This document shows positions 17,545-29,064 of a stretch of DNA of 64,000 nucleotides, piece by piece. Each line of letters opens with the position of its first letter. Position 1 is the first letter of the stretch. Below the pieces are notes generated by a model that was not told the DNA's origin, searched no databases, and saw nothing but the letters and a program-made list of their open reading frames with translations. This DNA comes from Prochlorococcus marinus str. MIT 0912. GTDB taxonomy: Bacteria; Cyanobacteriota; Cyanobacteriia; PCC-6307; Cyanobiaceae. The translations under genes were made by a program, and so were the position numbers. The stretch spans positions 1,054,001 through 1,118,000 of the forward strand of contig NZ_CP114783.1 in assembly GCF_027359595.1 (NCBI RefSeq), in the 5' to 3' direction.

Positions 17545-17993
17545 TTCGAAATAGATCCAGAATTTAGAGTGAGAATTTTAGGTTCTTGAGCTGAATGAGG
17601 ATGATCAGAGCCCTTGTAGACTTTGAGTTTAGTAAATAATTGCCTTCCTAATCTTGTATGTGGCAACATTCCCTTGATTGCCTTTTCAACGATTCTCTCT
17701 GGAATTCTAGATTGAAGAGCCTTAAAGGTTTCAACTTTCATTCCTCCAGGACGTCCAGAGTGTCTGCGATAAAGCTTTTGATCAGATTTTTTGCCGGTCA
17801 CTTTGATCTTTTCTGCATTCACAACAATGACAAAATCACCAGTATCAAGGTGAGGAGTGAAATTTGGCTTTGTTTTACCCCTTAGAACACTAGCAACCTC
17901 AGTTGCTAGTCTACCTAGAGTCTGATTCTCAGCATCAACCAGAAACCACTGGCGATCTATTGAATCCGGCGATGGAACGGAAGTCTTGTTCAT
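17541..17993 (-). CDS. rplM: 50S ribosomal protein uL13
   Basis: uL13 is an early assembly protein of the large subunit. The 150-residue protein shows [19 protein letters not shown] near the start, [12 protein letters not shown] and the late [13 protein letters not shown] 191-base gap to truA upstream leaves room for an internal promoter. Confidence 0.98.
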   Translation of the reverse strand: MNKTSVPSPDSIDRQWFLVDAENQTLGRLATEVASVLRGKTKPNFTPHLDTGDFVIVVNAEKIKVTGKKSDQKLYRRHSGRPGGMKVETFKALQSRIPERIVEKAIKGMLPHTRLGRQLFTKLKVYKGSDHPHSAQEPKILTLNSGSISK

Positions 17994-18184
17994 TTTTCCT
18001 GAACACCATTAACACTGAATAAGCATTGTCGTTTTGATAATGCTGTTTATGGAAGCTATCAAGTCAAAAAATTGATCTGATTCTTCAGAAAAATGATTCT
18101 ACACTTTCATGGCTAAAAAATTGACCTTTATGTTCGCATTAAATTTAAATTACTCATTTAACAAAATTCCCAACTTTTAAGTTA

Positions 18185-19033
18185 TTAATTTTTTGTGTTG
18201 GTTGTATATTTTGAAGACTCAAATATTGGAAGAGAAAAGCTAGGAAAAGTGTCAAAACTTTTCTCTTTTGAAAAAATTTTTCCTTCATAACCAACTCTTA
18301 TTAAACAAAGGCCATGCGGTGGAGCAGCCTCCTTCACCTCAGAACGCAAACCCTTTCTCCATCTGTGTCTAAATTCTTCAAGAGAAAGTCGTTTTTCTCC
18401 AACAGCAACTAATTGGCCCATCAAAAGTCTTACCATCCCATACAGAAAGCCACTAGCCTGAATTTCAACTGTGACTATGTCCCCATCACGAAAAATAGAA
18501 ACATCTTGCACTGTTGTTAATGAATTACTCCTATTACTTCCTGCTTTTTGAAACGCTGCAAAATCATGTAAACCTAATAAATCATTCAGAGCACTCCTCA
18601 TTAAATTGATATCCAATCTAAATCTATATTTGTGCCAGCTTATATTTTGTAGAAAAAGATTTGGATAAGAACCATTAAAAATAGAATATCTATACCTTCG
18701 AAATTTTGCCGAATAGCAAGCATGCCAGTCATTAGCAACTCTTGCTGCTTCAAGAACTTTAATTGACATAGGAAGTCTTCCATTCAGCGCTGATGCCCAT
18801 TTATTAATAGGAATTGGGCCAGAACAATCAAAATGAACAACTTGTCCTGAAGCATGTACTCCAGAATCAGTTCTACCTGCAGCTATTACCTTGACTGGTC
18901 TGATTGGATCAAGTTCTCCAATTTTTTCTTCTAAAGTTCCTTGAACAGTTATTGAATCTTTTTGATTTTGCCAGCCTCTAAAGCCTGATCCATCGTATTG
19001 AATAACAAGGGCAATTCTATTTGTCAAATTCAA
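18185..19033 (-). CDS. truA: tRNA pseudouridine(38-40) synthase
   Basis: TruA modifies uridines in the anticodon stem-loop of tRNAs. The catalytic aspartate is in [15 protein letters not shown]. Other family motifs are [24 protein letters not shown]-like LHDFAAFQ, and the C-terminal [11 protein letters not shown]. At 282 residues it is full length. It lies between rplQ (42 bases) and rplM, as usual in cyanobacterial ribosomal clusters. Confidence 0.97.
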   Translation of the reverse strand: MNLTNRIALVIQYDGSGFRGWQNQKDSITVQGTLEEKIGELDPIRPVKVIAAGRTDSGVHASGQVVHFDCSGPIPINKWASALNGRLPMSIKVLEAARVANDWHACYSAKFRRYRYSIFNGSYPNLFLQNISWHKYRFRLDINLMRSALNDLLGLHDFAAFQKAGSNRSNSLTTVQDVSIFRDGDIVTVEIQASGFLYGMVRLLMGQLVAVGEKRLSLEEFRHRWRKGLRSEVKEAAPPHGLCLIRVGYEGKIFSKEKSFDTFPSFSLPIFESSKYTTNTKN

Positions 19034-19075
19034 CTAAAACAAAAATATTGTTTACGTTTTTGAAAAATTAATACC

Positions 19076-19426
19076 TTATACAAGCTCAACAATGGCCATC
19101 TCTGAATTATCACCACGCCTTGGAGTAGTTCGAACGATCCTCGTATAGCCACCTTGGCGATCACCATATCGCTCTTGAGCCTTTTCAAAAAGCGCATGAA
19201 CCAACTGTTTATCATACACGTATCCAATTGCTCTTCTTCTTGAAGAAAGACTTCCATCCTTAGCTAATGTAATCATTCTTTCAGTCTCATCTCTCACAGC
19301 TTTAGCCCTTGCTTTTGTAGTTGTGACTCTACCTTCACGTATTAGTTGAGTGGTTAATCCTCTTAAAAGTGCCTTCCTTTGATCAGCTGGGCGACTCAAT
19401 TGTGGAATTCGACGTTGATGACGCAT
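19076..19426 (-). CDS. rplQ: 50S ribosomal protein bL17
   Basis: The 116-residue protein has [20 protein letters not shown] and [17 protein letters not shown], the bL17 core, and ends with [10 protein letters not shown]. bL17 lies near the peptide exit tunnel. It follows rpoA after 39 bases, the alpha-operon order. Confidence 0.98.
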   Translation of the reverse strand: MRHQRRIPQLSRPADQRKALLRGLTTQLIREGRVTTTKARAKAVRDETERMITLAKDGSLSSRRRAIGYVYDKQLVHALFEKAQERYGDRQGGYTRIVRTTPRRGDNSEMAIVELV

Positions 19427-19465
19427 TGGATTAGCCTTGAAATGTAATAGTAATAGAACTGAAAG

Positions 19466-20404
19466 TCATGCAGAAGTTCTACTTTGAGGAATAGAAATTC
19501 CAATTCTTTCTAGAGCTTCAATAACTTCATCAGCAGATTTAGAGCCGAAGTTCTTAATTTCCAACAAATCCTCATAACTGAAACCCATCAAATCTGAAAC
19601 AGAGTTCACTTGGGCTCGTTTTAGACAGTTGTAAGCTCTTACAGATAAGTTTAACTCTTCAAGGGGAATTTGAGCCTCTGCTGCAGGCTCAGGCTCTTCA
19701 GGGATCTCTTCTACCATTGAGACAGTAGCAAGAGGTTGAAAAAGCTCAATTAATTGATTAGCAGCTTCCGCTAATGCATCATCTGGGGAGGTAGATCCAT
19801 CAGTGACTAGCTCCATTTTCAATCTTTCTCTGGTAGATCCTCCCTCAGCTACTGCAGTCTCATCAATAGTGAAATTAACTCTATTTATGGGCATAAATAC
19901 AGCATCTATTTGGAGCAAATCAATTGCGCTTGTCTCTTCATTTCTTCTATCAACAGGTCGATAACCGACACCTCTTTCTACATGTAGCTCTAGTTCTAGG
20001 TTATGGCCTTCATGAACTGTTGCTATGGGACGCTCACCATCAACAACTTCAACTTGAGATGAGAACTGTATATCCTTTGCTTTTACTTCCGCTGGACCAG
20101 TAACAACAATTCTTCCTATCTCAAGATCCTGACTACGACAATCAACAGAAATTTGTTTGCAATTAAGCAGGATGTCTAAAACATCCTCTCTTACGCCAGG
20201 AATTGTTGCATATTCATGATTAACACCTGCGATCCTGACAGCAGTAACTGCACTGCCTTCAAGGCCGCCCATCAATACTCTGCGTAAAGAATTACCCAAA
20301 GTTGTTGCTTGACCTCTTTCAAGAGGTCCTATTAGGAAAACGCCTGTTTGGGAACGATCACTAGAAACTTGATGGTCGATCCTGTCTATCTGGTATTGCA
20401 ACAC
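19466..20404 (-). CDS. rpoA: DNA-directed RNA polymerase subunit alpha
   Basis: The alpha dimer scaffolds RNA polymerase assembly and its C-terminal domain contacts UP elements and activators. The N-terminal domain has [20 protein letters not shown] and [10 protein letters not shown]. The C-terminal domain (about residues 245-305) has [17 protein letters not shown] and [17 protein letters not shown]. The 312-residue length is normal for cyanobacteria. Confidence 0.98.
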   Translation of the reverse strand: MLQYQIDRIDHQVSSDRSQTGVFLIGPLERGQATTLGNSLRRVLMGGLEGSAVTAVRIAGVNHEYATIPGVREDVLDILLNCKQISVDCRSQDLEIGRIVVTGPAEVKAKDIQFSSQVEVVDGERPIATVHEGHNLELELHVERGVGYRPVDRRNEETSAIDLLQIDAVFMPINRVNFTIDETAVAEGGSTRERLKMELVTDGSTSPDDALAEAANQLIELFQPLATVSMVEEIPEEPEPAAEAQIPLEELNLSVRAYNCLKRAQVNSVSDLMGFSYEDLLEIKNFGSKSADEVIEALERIGISIPQSRTSA

Positions 20405-20454
20405 GGTCTAATGCGATGTGGAAAAAAAGAAAATTTCACTTAAGTGAATAGATT

Positions 20455-20847
20455 TTAAACGCGTCTGCGCTTAGGCCTCCTGCAACCGTTATGAGGGAGA
20501 GGAGTTACATCTCTGATCAAAGTAATTTCAAGACCAGCTACTTGCAACGCCCTTATTGCGGTTTCACGACCTGACCCTGGTCCTCTGACAAGAACTTCTA
20601 TTTGACGCATTCCTTGTTCTAGAGCCCTTCGGGCAGCAACTTCAGCAGCGGTTTGAGCAGCAAAAGGAGTTCCTTTTCGAGCTCCTTTAAACCCACTAGC
20701 TCCTGCTGATGACCAGGAAATGACTTCACCAGAGGTGTCAGTAATTGAGACAATGGTGTTATTGAAGGTACTTTGAATATGCACAACTCCATTTGGGACG
20801 TTGCGCTTTGACTTCTTAGAACCGGATTTCTTTGAGGTTGTAGCCAT
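20455..20847 (-). CDS. rpsK: 30S ribosomal protein uS11
   Basis: uS11 forms part of the mRNA exit channel platform. The 130-residue protein contains [16 protein letters not shown], the [20 protein letters not shown] loop, and ends [17 protein letters not shown]. It follows rpsM after 66 bases. Confidence 0.98.
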   Translation of the reverse strand: MATTSKKSGSKKSKRNVPNGVVHIQSTFNNTIVSITDTSGEVISWSSAGASGFKGARKGTPFAAQTAAEVAARRALEQGMRQIEVLVRGPGSGRETAIRALQVAGLEITLIRDVTPLPHNGCRRPKRRRV

Positions 20848-20913
20848 TAGGCTGTGCCTTATTAAAAAAAAAGATTTAGTAAATTACCAGATGGTAGCAG
20901 GAGTTTTAAGAAA

Positions 20914-21279
20914 TTATTTCTTTCTTCCTGCAACGGTTTTTCTAGCTCCTCTCCTTGTACGAGCGTTAGTTCTTGTTCGTTGTCCACGAACAGGAAGACT
21001 CATTCTATGCCTTCTTCCACGAACACATCCTATATCTTGAAGACGTTTGAGTGCCATTCCTTCTTGGCGCCTCAAATCTCCTTCAAGAGTAAATTCTTCA
21101 GTAGCAGCTCTGAGCTTCTGAACATCACTGTCGTCTAAATCCTTTACACGAGTATCAGGATTAACCCCTGATTGTTCGAGGATAGTCTGAGCTCTTGTCA
21201 AGCCAATACCATAGATGTAAGTAAGGGCAACTTCTACTCGCTTTTCGCGAGGTATATCGATGCCTGAGATTCGTGCCAC
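20914..21279 (-). CDS. rpsM: 30S ribosomal protein uS13
   Basis: uS13 is a head protein touching the P-site tRNA and making an intersubunit bridge. The 121-residue product starts [20 protein letters not shown], has [12 protein letters not shown] and the basic end [17 protein letters not shown]. It stands between rpmJ and rpsK. Confidence 0.98.
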   Translation of the reverse strand: MARISGIDIPREKRVEVALTYIYGIGLTRAQTILEQSGVNPDTRVKDLDDSDVQKLRAATEEFTLEGDLRRQEGMALKRLQDIGCVRGRRHRMSLPVRGQRTRTNARTRRGARKTVAGRKK

Positions 21280-21397
21280 TTAGGGATAAATCGAAGAGGA
21301 CAATAAAAATCATCATAATTTAATGATGACCTTGATGTAAGAAGCAAACTAAAAGAAAATTAATCGTTCTAGATTTTCTTCTTAAAAAAGTCAGGAA

Positions 21398-21514
21398 TCA
21401 GCCCTGACGCTGTTTGTTTCGAGGCCTTTTCTTGTTGATCACATAGATCCGGCCTCTGCGCCTCACGATCTGATCGTCAGGACTAATTTTTTTGACTGAG
21501 GATCTAACCTTCAT
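21398..21514 (-). CDS. rpmJ: 50S ribosomal protein bL36
   Basis: A 38-codon gene from ATG 21512-21514 to TGA 21398-21400. The product, [20 protein letters not shown] followed by [18 protein letters not shown], is bL36. The usual zinc ligands (CxxC...C...H) are absent: Ser-Asp-Asp replaces CDKC-like residues, so it is a zinc-free variant, as in other picocyanobacteria. The order adk-rpmJ-rpsM is standard. Confidence 0.95.
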
Positions 21515-21555
21515 TTGGTGAGACGCTCCTATTTCCAAACTACAACTTTACTACA

Positions 21556-22107
21556 TCATCCGCCTAAAGCTTTCTCAATAGAGGAAAACACAACATCTAT
21601 GTCAGCATTACCTTCTATCTCCTCAAGAATTCCTTGTTTGGTATACAAATCGATAAGAGGAGAAGTTTTATCTCTGTAAATTTTTAGTCTATTTATTATG
21701 ACTTGTTCATTATCATCCTGTCTCCCTCTTTCTAAAAGCCTTTTAATTAAATAATCGTCAGAAATTTTTATTAATACTACTCCTTCTAAAGGTTGATTAA
21801 TTTTTTCTAAAAGACTTTTTAGAGAATTAGCTTGATTAACGTTTCTGGGAAAACCATCAAGCAACCAACCTTTATTGATATTTTCTAATCTTCCCTCAAC
21901 AATTGAGAGAACTAACTCATCATTTACTAATTCTCCTTTATTCATAATCTCTGCAGCTTTTTTACCTAGTGCAGAACCAGAGGAGACCTCATCTCTGAGT
22001 AAATCGCCAGTGGACAGATGATCTAGTCCATACTTTTTGCAAAAAAGATTTGCTTGTGTCCCTTTACCTGCCCCAGGAGGACCAAGGAATAGTAATTTAT
22101 TTTTCAT
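21556..22107 (-). CDS. adk: Adenylate kinase
   Basis: Adk balances AMP, ADP and ATP. The 183-residue short form has the P-loop FLGPPGAGKGTQA, the AMP-binding LSTGDLLRDEV, LLDGFPRNVNQA, and the lid segment LLERGRQDDNEQV, which lacks the long zinc-binding LID insertion. It lies 21 bases after secY in the spc-type order. Confidence 0.97.
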   Translation of the reverse strand: MKNKLLFLGPPGAGKGTQANLFCKKYGLDHLSTGDLLRDEVSSGSALGKKAAEIMNKGELVNDELVLSIVEGRLENINKGWLLDGFPRNVNQANSLKSLLEKINQPLEGVVLIKISDDYLIKRLLERGRQDDNEQVIINRLKIYRDKTSPLIDLYTKQGILEEIEGNADIDVVFSSIEKALGG

Positions 22108-22128
22108 TTAAAAATCATAGTAATAGTT

Positions 22129-23448
22129 TTATTGACGAACTAAACCTTCATACCTTTGAGAAATCACATAAGTCTGAACTTGTTTGGAGGTATCTATTGC
22201 AACTCCAACTAAAATCAATAATGAAGTTGCACCAAGCCCTTGAAAAGTTTGAACATTGGTTGCTCTCTCTACTGCAGCAGGAACGATTGCTACAGAACCA
22301 AGAAATAAACCACCAAGTAAGGTTAGGCGGTTTTGTACACCTGAAAGATAATTAGAAGTTGAACTACCAGGTCTTACTCCTGGTATCGCAACACCACCTT
22401 TTTTTAAATTAGATGCAATATCTATTGGATTTATTGTTAAAGAAGCATAAAAATAAGCAAAACCTAAAATCAATGCGAAAAAGGTAATTGCATATGGCCA
22501 TGGGTTGGAGGAACCTGGATTAAGTGAACTAGCAGCTTTAATTAATAACGGATTTTGAGTAAAGTTTGCAATTGTTATTGGTAAAAAGATCAATGCAGAA
22601 GCAAAAATTATCGGCATAACACCTCCAGCATTTAACTTAAGAGGTAGATAACTTTGTCTGCTTGGTAAAAGAGCTGTACCACCCATTTGACTTTTTGCAC
22701 TTACTATTGGAATTCTCCTAGCACCTTCTTGAACAAAAATAATACCAATAATAGTAATTAAAAAAACCATCAAAAGAATTATTATTCCTAAGACATCAGC
22801 TCGATCTCCAGTTTGAGCTTTTTCAATAGTCGAACTTAGGGCCTTAGGCAAAGTTGCAACAATATTCAAAAAAATAACCAATGAAGCTCCTTGGCCTATG
22901 CCTTTTTCGGTAATAATTTCACTCAACCACATAACTATCATTGATCCAGTAACTAAAGCTAGGGATGTTTGAATAACAAATTCAGTTTCGCCAAGACCTT
23001 CGACTGAATATTGTCTGAGAATTAAAGCAAAAACTGTGCTTTGAACTAATCCCCAACCCAAAGCAACATATCGAGTTATCTGAGCTATTTTCCGTCTTCC
23101 TGCCTCCCCCTCATTTTTCTGCAAATCTTCCAATTGCGGCAAAGAAGCAGTGAGCAACTGGATAATTATTGACGCATTAATAAATGGAAGAATACCTAAT
23201 GCAAAAATACCCAAAGTTGAGATACCACCGCCAGTGAAAATATCAAGAAATCCTATCAATTGTCCTCCCTGCTCAATAAAAGATTTAAAAGCTTCTCTAT
23301 CTATTCCAGGCATAGGAATATAAATTCCTAGTCGTACAATTAATAATAGGCCAAGAGTTGTAATCACTCTTCCTCTTAGCTCTTCATTACTGAAAAGCTG
23401 GGTAATTACCTCACCTGCACTTGGATTACGACCACGACTTATTAACAT
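22129..23448 (-). CDS. secY: Preprotein translocase subunit SecY
   Basis: SecY is the channel of the Sec translocon in the cytoplasmic and thylakoid membranes. The 439-residue protein has ten hydrophobic helices, the plug-region GGGISTLGIFALGILPFINA, the RRIPIVSAKSQ loop and the C-terminal VGVAIDTSKQVQTYV. It sits between rplO and adk. Confidence 0.98.
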   Translation of the reverse strand: MLISRGRNPSAGEVITQLFSNEELRGRVITTLGLLLIVRLGIYIPMPGIDREAFKSFIEQGGQLIGFLDIFTGGGISTLGIFALGILPFINASIIIQLLTASLPQLEDLQKNEGEAGRRKIAQITRYVALGWGLVQSTVFALILRQYSVEGLGETEFVIQTSLALVTGSMIVMWLSEIITEKGIGQGASLVIFLNIVATLPKALSSTIEKAQTGDRADVLGIIILLMVFLITIIGIIFVQEGARRIPIVSAKSQMGGTALLPSRQSYLPLKLNAGGVMPIIFASALIFLPITIANFTQNPLLIKAASSLNPGSSNPWPYAITFFALILGFAYFYASLTINPIDIASNLKKGGVAIPGVRPGSSTSNYLSGVQNRLTLLGGLFLGSVAIVPAAVERATNVQTFQGLGATSLLILVGVAIDTSKQVQTYVISQRYEGLVRQ

Positions 23449-23508
23449 TTAATGATGATAATTTATTTGAGACTAATATATAAAAATTATATATTCAAGG
23501 ATAAAAAC

Positions 23509-23961
23509 TTAAGTATATACTTCACATGTTCCTCCAACTTCTTCAATTTTCTTTTTAGCTGAGGCTGTGAAAGCTGCAGCCTGGACAGTAACTTTAACTT
23601 CTAATTTGCCGTTCCCAAGGATTTTGAGTGGATCTTTAGGCTTAGTCAAGATACCTTCCTTAACCAATAAATCAAGATTAACTACAGTCCCATCTTTCAA
23701 TTTATTCAAACTAGATACATTGAGGACAGTAAAATTTTTCTGATTAACTATCGGGAAATGTTTTAATTTTGGAACTCGTCTATATAAAGGCATCTGACCC
23801 CCCTCAAAACCTGGGCGAGTAGGTCTTCCTGATCTAGATTTTTGCCCTCTCATCCCAAAACCACAACTTGCGCCTTGGCCAGCAGCTATACCTCGACCTT
23901 TACGCATTTTTTTACGTCTAGATCCTTTATTTGATTGAAGAGATTCTAATTTAATAGTCAT
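23509..23961 (-). CDS. rplO: 50S ribosomal protein uL15
   Basis: uL15 helps late large-subunit assembly. The 150-residue product has the Gly/Arg-rich N-terminal extension ([19 protein letters not shown]) and the globular part starting [16 protein letters not shown]. It follows rpsE after five bases. rpmD (uL30) is missing between them, as expected in cyanobacteria. Confidence 0.97.
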   Translation of the reverse strand: MTIKLESLQSNKGSRRKKMRKGRGIAAGQGASCGFGMRGQKSRSGRPTRPGFEGGQMPLYRRVPKLKHFPIVNQKNFTVLNVSSLNKLKDGTVVNLDLLVKEGILTKPKDPLKILGNGKLEVKVTVQAAAFTASAKKKIEEVGGTCEVYT

Positions 23962-23966
23962 GATTT

Positions 23967-24593
23967 TTAAGAATAAATCTGCTCAAGTGAAATACCACGC
24001 TCTTTTGCAGTGGCTTTATGAGTCCTTAACTCACTTAAAGCAACCATTGCAGCACGAGCATTATTAAGAGGGGTCTTACTACCTAATCGCTTTGCAAGTA
24101 CATTTTTAATTCCAGCCAACTCTAAAACAGTACGAATTGAGCCGCCGGCAATTACACCAGTTCCAGGAGCTGCAGGACGAATTAATACACTCGCTGCTCC
24201 ATCTCTACCATTAGAAAGAGTTGGTATGGAGCTATTTCGAGTTAAAGGAACACGAACTAGATGTTTTTTTCCATCAGCAACTCCTTTACGAACGGCACCA
24301 ATAACATCTCCTGCTTTTCCTACACCAACGCCAACTTGTCCTTTCTCATTACCTACTACAACTATTGCCCGAAAGCTCATTTTCTTTCCACCTTTGACTG
24401 TTTTAGAAACCCTTCTAATTTGGACAACTCGTTCTTGCCATTCAGAGTCTCTTTCTTGACCTCTTCTATCTCTTCTCCCTCCGCGTTTTTCACCGCGGCT
24501 GCGACGATTTTCCTGCCTACCATCAGCAGCAGGGGGAGTGTCTGAGGATCCAGAAGTTCTTTTATTTGAGGACTGGTTTTTAGAATCTGTCAT
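23967..24593 (-). CDS. rpsE: 30S ribosomal protein uS5
   Basis: uS5 supports decoding fidelity and the mRNA entry site. The 208-residue protein has a charged, disordered N-terminal extension of ~50 residues (Arg/Gly/Asp rich) before the core [20 protein letters not shown] and the [19 protein letters not shown] loop. The long extension is usual in picocyanobacteria. Confidence 0.97.
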   Translation of the reverse strand: MTDSKNQSSNKRTSGSSDTPPAADGRQENRRSRGEKRGGRRDRRGQERDSEWQERVVQIRRVSKTVKGGKKMSFRAIVVVGNEKGQVGVGVGKAGDVIGAVRKGVADGKKHLVRVPLTRNSSIPTLSNGRDGAASVLIRPAAPGTGVIAGGSIRTVLELAGIKNVLAKRLGSKTPLNNARAAMVALSELRTHKATAKERGISLEQIYS

Positions 24594-24607
24594 TATTAAA
24601 GCGATGA

Positions 24608-24976
24608 TTAAAAGTTCAAGCCTGCAACCCTGGCAGCTTCGGCTAGAGCTTTAACCCTGCCATGATAGATGTTCCCACCTCTATCAAAGATAACTTGTTT
24701 GATGCCTTTTGATAAAGCTTTTTTTGCAACAAGCTCTCCTACTGCTGTCGAAGCATCGCAACTTCCGGCATTAACTTTCAAAGAGGCTTTCAAGTCTTTA
24801 TCAAGAGTTGATGCTGCACAAATAGTGTTTTGAGCATCATCATCTATTATTTGAGCATAGATGTGGTTATTAGAACGAAAAACAGCAAGTCTTGGTCGAG
24901 TTTCTGTTCCGCTTAAGTTTCTCCTTAAGCGCTTATGTCGTTTTTGGGTCTGTTGTTTTCTAGAAAGTTTTGACAT
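24608..24976 (-). CDS. rplR: 50S ribosomal protein uL18
   Basis: uL18 binds 5S rRNA. The 122-residue protein contains [20 protein letters not shown], and ends [20 protein letters not shown]. It lies 33 bases from rplF and 14 bases from rpsE. Confidence 0.97.
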   Translation of the reverse strand: MSKLSRKQQTQKRHKRLRRNLSGTETRPRLAVFRSNNHIYAQIIDDDAQNTICAASTLDKDLKASLKVNAGSCDASTAVGELVAKKALSKGIKQVIFDRGGNIYHGRVKALAEAARVAGLNF

Positions 24977-25009
24977 GGCTAAAAAATTTTAAAAGACAAA
25001 TAAGCAAGA

Positions 25010-25549
25010 TTAAGTTTTGCCAGACTTACCAGCTTTTCTAATTATTTGTTCACCTTCATATTTGATTCCTTTCCCCTTATAAGGTTCTGGTGGCCTGATT
25101 GCTCTTATTTTGGCAGCTTCATTGCCAACTAATTCTTTATCAGGTCCAGTTACAATTACATTTGTATTATTTTCTACTTTAAAAGTTATACCGTCTGGAG
25201 GAACTACTTCAACTGGATGACTATAACCGGCACTAACAACAAGAGTTTTTCCCTTTACTTGGGCTCTAGATCCAACACCAACAATCTCAAGTTTTTTTGT
25301 AAAGCCATTACTAACTCCCTCAACCATATTGGCAACAAGCGATCTACATAGCCCATGCATTTCCCTGCACTGTCTCTTTTCATTTATTGGTTTAACCAAA
25401 ATAGTGTTCTCATTTTTGGTTAGGCTTACTCCCTCAGGAAGAGTGCGTTGAAGTTCCCCTTTAGGACCTTTAACAGTGATTGAAAGTCCTTCGAGTTTTA
25501 CATCTACCTTTTCAGGAAGGGAGATTGGTTTTTTTCCAGTACGAGACAT
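25010..25549 (-). CDS. rplF: 50S ribosomal protein uL6
   Basis: uL6 sits near the factor-binding site of the large subunit. The 179-residue product shows both repeats of the fold, [19 protein letters not shown] and [20 protein letters not shown], and the conserved [14 protein letters not shown] near the end. Confidence 0.98.
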   Translation of the reverse strand: MSRTGKKPISLPEKVDVKLEGLSITVKGPKGELQRTLPEGVSLTKNENTILVKPINEKRQCREMHGLCRSLVANMVEGVSNGFTKKLEIVGVGSRAQVKGKTLVVSAGYSHPVEVVPPDGITFKVENNTNVIVTGPDKELVGNEAAKIRAIRPPEPYKGKGIKYEGEQIIRKAGKSGKT

Positions 25550-25566
25550 AATAGATACCTAATCAA

Positions 25567-25968
25567 TCAACAGACGTAGCAGAGGACTTCTCCTCCAACA
25601 CCTTGCTTACGAGCATCACGATCACTCATGACTCCCTTAGAGGTAGAGATTATTGCAACTCCAAGGCCTCCTAAAACTTTTGGTAATCCTCGAGTATTTT
25701 TATAAATCCTCAATCCTGGTTTACTCACTCGCTGCATTGAACGAATAATGGGTGAGCGATGCTTACCAGTATATTTCAATCCAAGAATGAGCTGCTTTCG
25801 AAAGCCTTCTCCTTCTTCATTGATTTCAGCAATAAATCCCTCACGCTGAAGAACCTTAGCGATACTAAGAGACATTCTTGAAGCAGGGACTTTAGTTTTT
25901 TCATGACGTTTTTCACTTGCATTTCGGATGCGAGTGAGCATGTCTGAGATTGGATCGTGGTTGGCCAT
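25567..25968 (-). CDS. rpsH: 30S ribosomal protein uS8
   Basis: uS8 binds the central domain of 16S rRNA and in bacteria can also feed back on spc mRNA. The 133-residue protein starts [19 protein letters not shown] and has the C-terminal RNA-binding [20 protein letters not shown]. Confidence 0.98.
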   Translation of the reverse strand: MANHDPISDMLTRIRNASEKRHEKTKVPASRMSLSIAKVLQREGFIAEINEEGEGFRKQLILGLKYTGKHRSPIIRSMQRVSKPGLRIYKNTRGLPKVLGGLGVAIISTSKGVMSDRDARKQGVGGEVLCYVC

Positions 25969-25987
25969 AGTATTTAGCTAATCAAAC

Positions 25988-26527
25988 TCATTTTTTACGG
26001 AAGGGCATTCCCATTTCACTAAGAAGAGCCTTACCTTGTTCATCAGAGGAAGCACTGGTCACAATTGTGATATCCATGCCTCTAATGGTGTCGACTTTGT
26101 CAAAAGTAATTTCTGGGAAGATAAGTTGCTCTTTGACTCCAATGGTGTAATTTCCTCGGCCATCAAAGCTTTTTGGACTGACACCACGAAAATCTCTGAT
26201 TCTTGGAAGTGCCAAATTAATGAACCTTTCCAAGAATGCATACATACGATCACCTCTAAGTGTGACTGCGCAACCTATAGGCATTCCTTGTCTGATTTTA
26301 AAGGTCGCAATTGCTTTCTTGGCTCTTGTCACTAGAGCTTTTTGCCCAGAAATTGTTGCCATTTCAGCTAGAGAAGCTTCTAAAGCTTTTGAATTCGATG
26401 CAGCTTCTCCAAGTCCTCTGTTCAAAGTGACTTTCTGCACCTTAGGAACTTGATGAACATTTTTCAGACCAAGATCTTTTAAAAGTTTTGGTCTAATTGT
26501 CTCTCGATAACGGGTTTTTAGTGACAT
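25988..26527 (-). CDS. rplE: 50S ribosomal protein uL5
   Basis: uL5 binds 5S rRNA and contacts the P-site tRNA. The 179-residue product has [40 protein letters not shown] and DIRG-like [15 protein letters not shown] 94-base gap to rplX is the longest inside the rpl/rps core, and rpsN (uS14), which follows rplE in many bacteria, is absent here. Confidence 0.98.
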   Translation of the reverse strand: MSLKTRYRETIRPKLLKDLGLKNVHQVPKVQKVTLNRGLGEAASNSKALEASLAEMATISGQKALVTRAKKAIATFKIRQGMPIGCAVTLRGDRMYAFLERFINLALPRIRDFRGVSPKSFDGRGNYTIGVKEQLIFPEITFDKVDTIRGMDITIVTSASSDEQGKALLSEMGMPFRKK

Positions 26528-26621
26528 AGCTGGAAAAAAATTTGATTCTGGTCTTGGTCAGAATTCAATTAGGAAAGAAAGTCTGCTTTAATTAATTCAG
26601 ACATAAGGAAAAGTGAATTAA

Positions 26622-26978
26622 TTAATCAATTAATTCTCCTGTCTTCTTTAATCGTCGTTTCTTTGATCCATCTTTATCTACAAAAATCTCAACCTTACTA
26701 GCAACTTTTTCCTTAGTTGAATAGAGCATTACATTTGAGGCATGTAAAGAAGTTTCTTTGGTTTCTATTCGACCAGTTTCTCCTTCCTGTGATGGTTTTA
26801 CATGCTTTGTTCTTTGATTAATTCCTTGGACTAAAACTCTATTTTCATAGGGAAGTGTTTGAAGGACTTCTCCGGTTTTACCCTTATCCTTTCCAGAAAT
26901 AATTTGAACTGTATCTCCTTTACGGATCTTCATTTTGATCCGGTCAGCAGGAGCTTTGGTTTTGTTAATTGCTGGCAT
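26622..26978 (-). CDS. rplX: 50S ribosomal protein uL24
   Basis: uL24 starts large-subunit assembly near the exit tunnel. The 118-residue protein has the KOW motif around [19 protein letters not shown]. The following segment [20 protein letters not shown] is typical. It starts two bases after the rplN stop. Confidence 0.97.
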   Translation of the reverse strand: MPAINKTKAPADRIKMKIRKGDTVQIISGKDKGKTGEVLQTLPYENRVLVQGINQRTKHVKPSQEGETGRIETKETSLHASNVMLYSTKEKVASKVEIFVDKDGSKKRRLKKTGELID

Positions 26979-26980
26979 GA

Positions 26981-27346
26981 CTAAATAACCTCCGGAGCCA
27001 AAGAGACAATTTTAGTGAAATTACGCTCTCTTAATTCTCGTGCGACGGGACCAAACACCCTAGTCCCTCTTGGGTTTTGATCATCATTGATAAGAACAGC
27101 AGCGTTGTCATCAAAGCGAATTGAATTTCCAGTCTCTCTACGCATTGTTGCTCTAGTACGAACAACAACCGCTTTAACGACATCTGATTTTTTGACTCCC
27201 ATATTTGGCATTGCATCTTTAACAGCGGCAACGATCACATCACCTACGTGGGCATAACGACGATTAGAGCCCAAGACCCTAATACATTGCAAACGCTTGG
27301 CCCCACTGTTATCTGCAACGGTTAAGAATGTTTCTTGCTGAATCAT
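26981..27346 (-). CDS. rplN: 50S ribosomal protein uL14
   Basis: uL14 lies at the subunit interface. The 121-residue protein starts [20 protein letters not shown] and contains [20 protein letters not shown]. Its start overlaps the rpsQ stop by four bases. Confidence 0.98.
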   Translation of the reverse strand: MIQQETFLTVADNSGAKRLQCIRVLGSNRRYAHVGDVIVAAVKDAMPNMGVKKSDVVKAVVVRTRATMRRETGNSIRFDDNAAVLINDDQNPRGTRVFGPVARELRERNFTKIVSLAPEVI

Positions 27347-27609
27347 TTTGCAGCCTCCTTAGATTTCATACCCTGAACGAGAACATCTGTGACCGTCCAT
27401 CTTTTGTGAGCACTCATTGGAGGAGACTCTTTAATCCGAACTCTGTCTCCCACTTTGCAATGATTTTCTGCATCATGGGCTTTATATCTAGTCGTACGAC
27501 TAATAATTTTTTGGTAGATAGGATGTGGAAATCTATTTTCCACAGCCACAACTACTGTTTTTTGCATTTTGTCACTGACAACAGTGCCGACCATTTCCTT
27601 AAGTGCCAT
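27343..27609 (-). CDS. rpsQ: 30S ribosomal protein uS17
   Basis: uS17 binds 16S rRNA early in assembly. The 88-residue product has [20 protein letters not shown] and the OB-fold segment [20 protein letters not shown]. It starts 10 bases after rpmC. Confidence 0.98.
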   Translation of the reverse strand: MALKEMVGTVVSDKMQKTVVVAVENRFPHPIYQKIISRTTRYKAHDAENHCKVGDRVRIKESPPMSAHKRWTVTDVLVQGMKSKEAAK

Positions 27610-27619
27610 AACTAAATAA

Positions 27620-27835
27620 TCAAGATGATGATGTGTTGGAGCGGCTTCGCTCGTTAGAAACCGTTAAAAGTTGAGCCAATTCAGTTCGTGCCTCTTTAAA
27701 ACGGTGAGTTTTCGCTAGCTGTCTAGTGGCTTGCTTAAAACGAAGATCAAAAAGTTCTTTACGAAGAGTTTCAATCTTTTCTGATATCTCGGAATCAGAG
27801 AGATTCCTTACATCTTTCGTAGTTGTTTTGCTCAT
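27620..27835 (-). CDS. rpmC: 50S ribosomal protein uL29
   Basis: uL29 is a two-helix protein at the tunnel exit. The 71-residue product has the core [20 protein letters not shown] then RFKQATRQL, and a Ser-rich tail. Its start overlaps the rplP stop by four bases. Confidence 0.96.
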   Translation of the reverse strand: MSKTTTKDVRNLSDSEISEKIETLRKELFDLRFKQATRQLAKTHRFKEARTELAQLLTVSNERSRSNTSSS

Positions 27836-28317
27836 GATGATGACTCCGAATCATCTGCTGTAACTGGCGTTTTAGCAGGTTTATAATTTCCCTTATTGAG
27901 ATCTTCCTCTAGGGAAATAAATTTTGTTTTTACTGGCAGCTTGTATTGAGCAAGACGCATTGCCTCTTTTGCAATTTCCTCTGTAATTTCATCGCCACCC
28001 ATTTCAAACAAGATTCGACCAGGCTTGACGACTGCAACCCAAAATTCTGGGTTACCTTTACCAGATCCCATTCTTGTCTCTGCAGGCCTCATCGTTACAG
28101 GCTTATCAGGGAAAATACGAATCCAAATTTGTCCTCCCCGCTTGACATAACGAGTCATAGCTCGTCTACTTGCCTCGATTTGTCTTGAGGTAACCCAACC
28201 ACAATCTTGAGCTTGCAATGCAAACTGACCAAAAGCGATTTTGTTGCCTCTGGTAGCAACGCCGCGCATACGGCCTCTCTGTTGTTTGCGAAATTTGGTT
28301 CTTTTGGGACTAAGCAT
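27832..28317 (-). CDS. rplP: 50S ribosomal protein uL16
   Basis: uL16 organises the A-site region of the large subunit. The 161-residue product begins [20 protein letters not shown] and carries the peptidyl-transferase loop [20 protein letters not shown]. The C-terminal ~20-residue Ser/Asp-rich extension goes beyond the usual 136-140 residues. Confidence 0.97.
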   Translation of the reverse strand: MLSPKRTKFRKQQRGRMRGVATRGNKIAFGQFALQAQDCGWVTSRQIEASRRAMTRYVKRGGQIWIRIFPDKPVTMRPAETRMGSGKGNPEFWVAVVKPGRILFEMGGDEITEEIAKEAMRLAQYKLPVKTKFISLEEDLNKGNYKPAKTPVTADDSESSS

Positions 28318-28329
28318 GATTAAAACTCC

Positions 28330-29064
28330 TTATTTAGCTTCATTGGAACGATCCTCAAATTGTTGAGGTCTTCGATTTCCTCTATTGCGTCGAGGAGAAG
28401 AACCAACAGGTAAAGCCTGTTCTTCTTTAGGAAGAACTTCGCCTTTGAATACCCATACTTTGATTCCTAAAACGCCATAGGTTGTACTAGCTACTTTGGT
28501 TGCATAATCGATTTCTGCTCTCAAAGTGTGGAGAGGAACTCTCCCTTCGCGTGTCCATTCGGAACGTGCTATTTCAGCCCCATTCAACCTTCCACCAACT
28601 TGTATTTTCAGACCTAATACACCAGCTCTTTGAGCTCTTTGAACAGCCATTCGAATTGTTCGTCTAAATGCGACACGCTTTTCAAGTTGCTGAGCAATAT
28701 ATTCCGCAAGAAGATAAGCATCAGCATCAACTTTTTCTACTTCGACTACATTTATGCGTACTTGTCTATTTCTATCACCGATTGTTTTTTGAATACCAGA
28801 TCTGAGTTCTTCAATTCCACTCCCTTGCCTACCAACAATCACTCCTGGCCTAGCAGTTTTTAATTCGACCTCAAGCTGATCTGCTTTACGAGCAATCAAC
28901 ACATCGCTTATACCAGCTGCTCCATACTTCTTCTTTATGAAAGTGCGTATACGATCATCTTCTTGAAGTAATAAAGGATAAGTTTTAGTTGGAGCGTACC
29001 ATTTAGAGCGATGCTCTTGGGTGATACCAAGCCTAATCCCAGTGGGGTGAATTTTATGTCCCAT
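28330..29064 (-). CDS. rpsC: 30S ribosomal protein uS3
   Basis: uS3 forms the mRNA entry channel and helps unwind mRNA. The 244-residue product begins [20 protein letters not shown], has the KH-domain GxxG region [16 protein letters not shown] and the C-terminal [10 protein letters not shown]. It starts one base into the rplV stop (ATGA-like overlap). Confidence 0.98.
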   Translation of the reverse strand: MGHKIHPTGIRLGITQEHRSKWYAPTKTYPLLLQEDDRIRTFIKKKYGAAGISDVLIARKADQLEVELKTARPGVIVGRQGSGIEELRSGIQKTIGDRNRQVRINVVEVEKVDADAYLLAEYIAQQLEKRVAFRRTIRMAVQRAQRAGVLGLKIQVGGRLNGAEIARSEWTREGRVPLHTLRAEIDYATKVASTTYGVLGIKVWVFKGEVLPKEEQALPVGSSPRRNRGNRRPQQFEDRSNEAK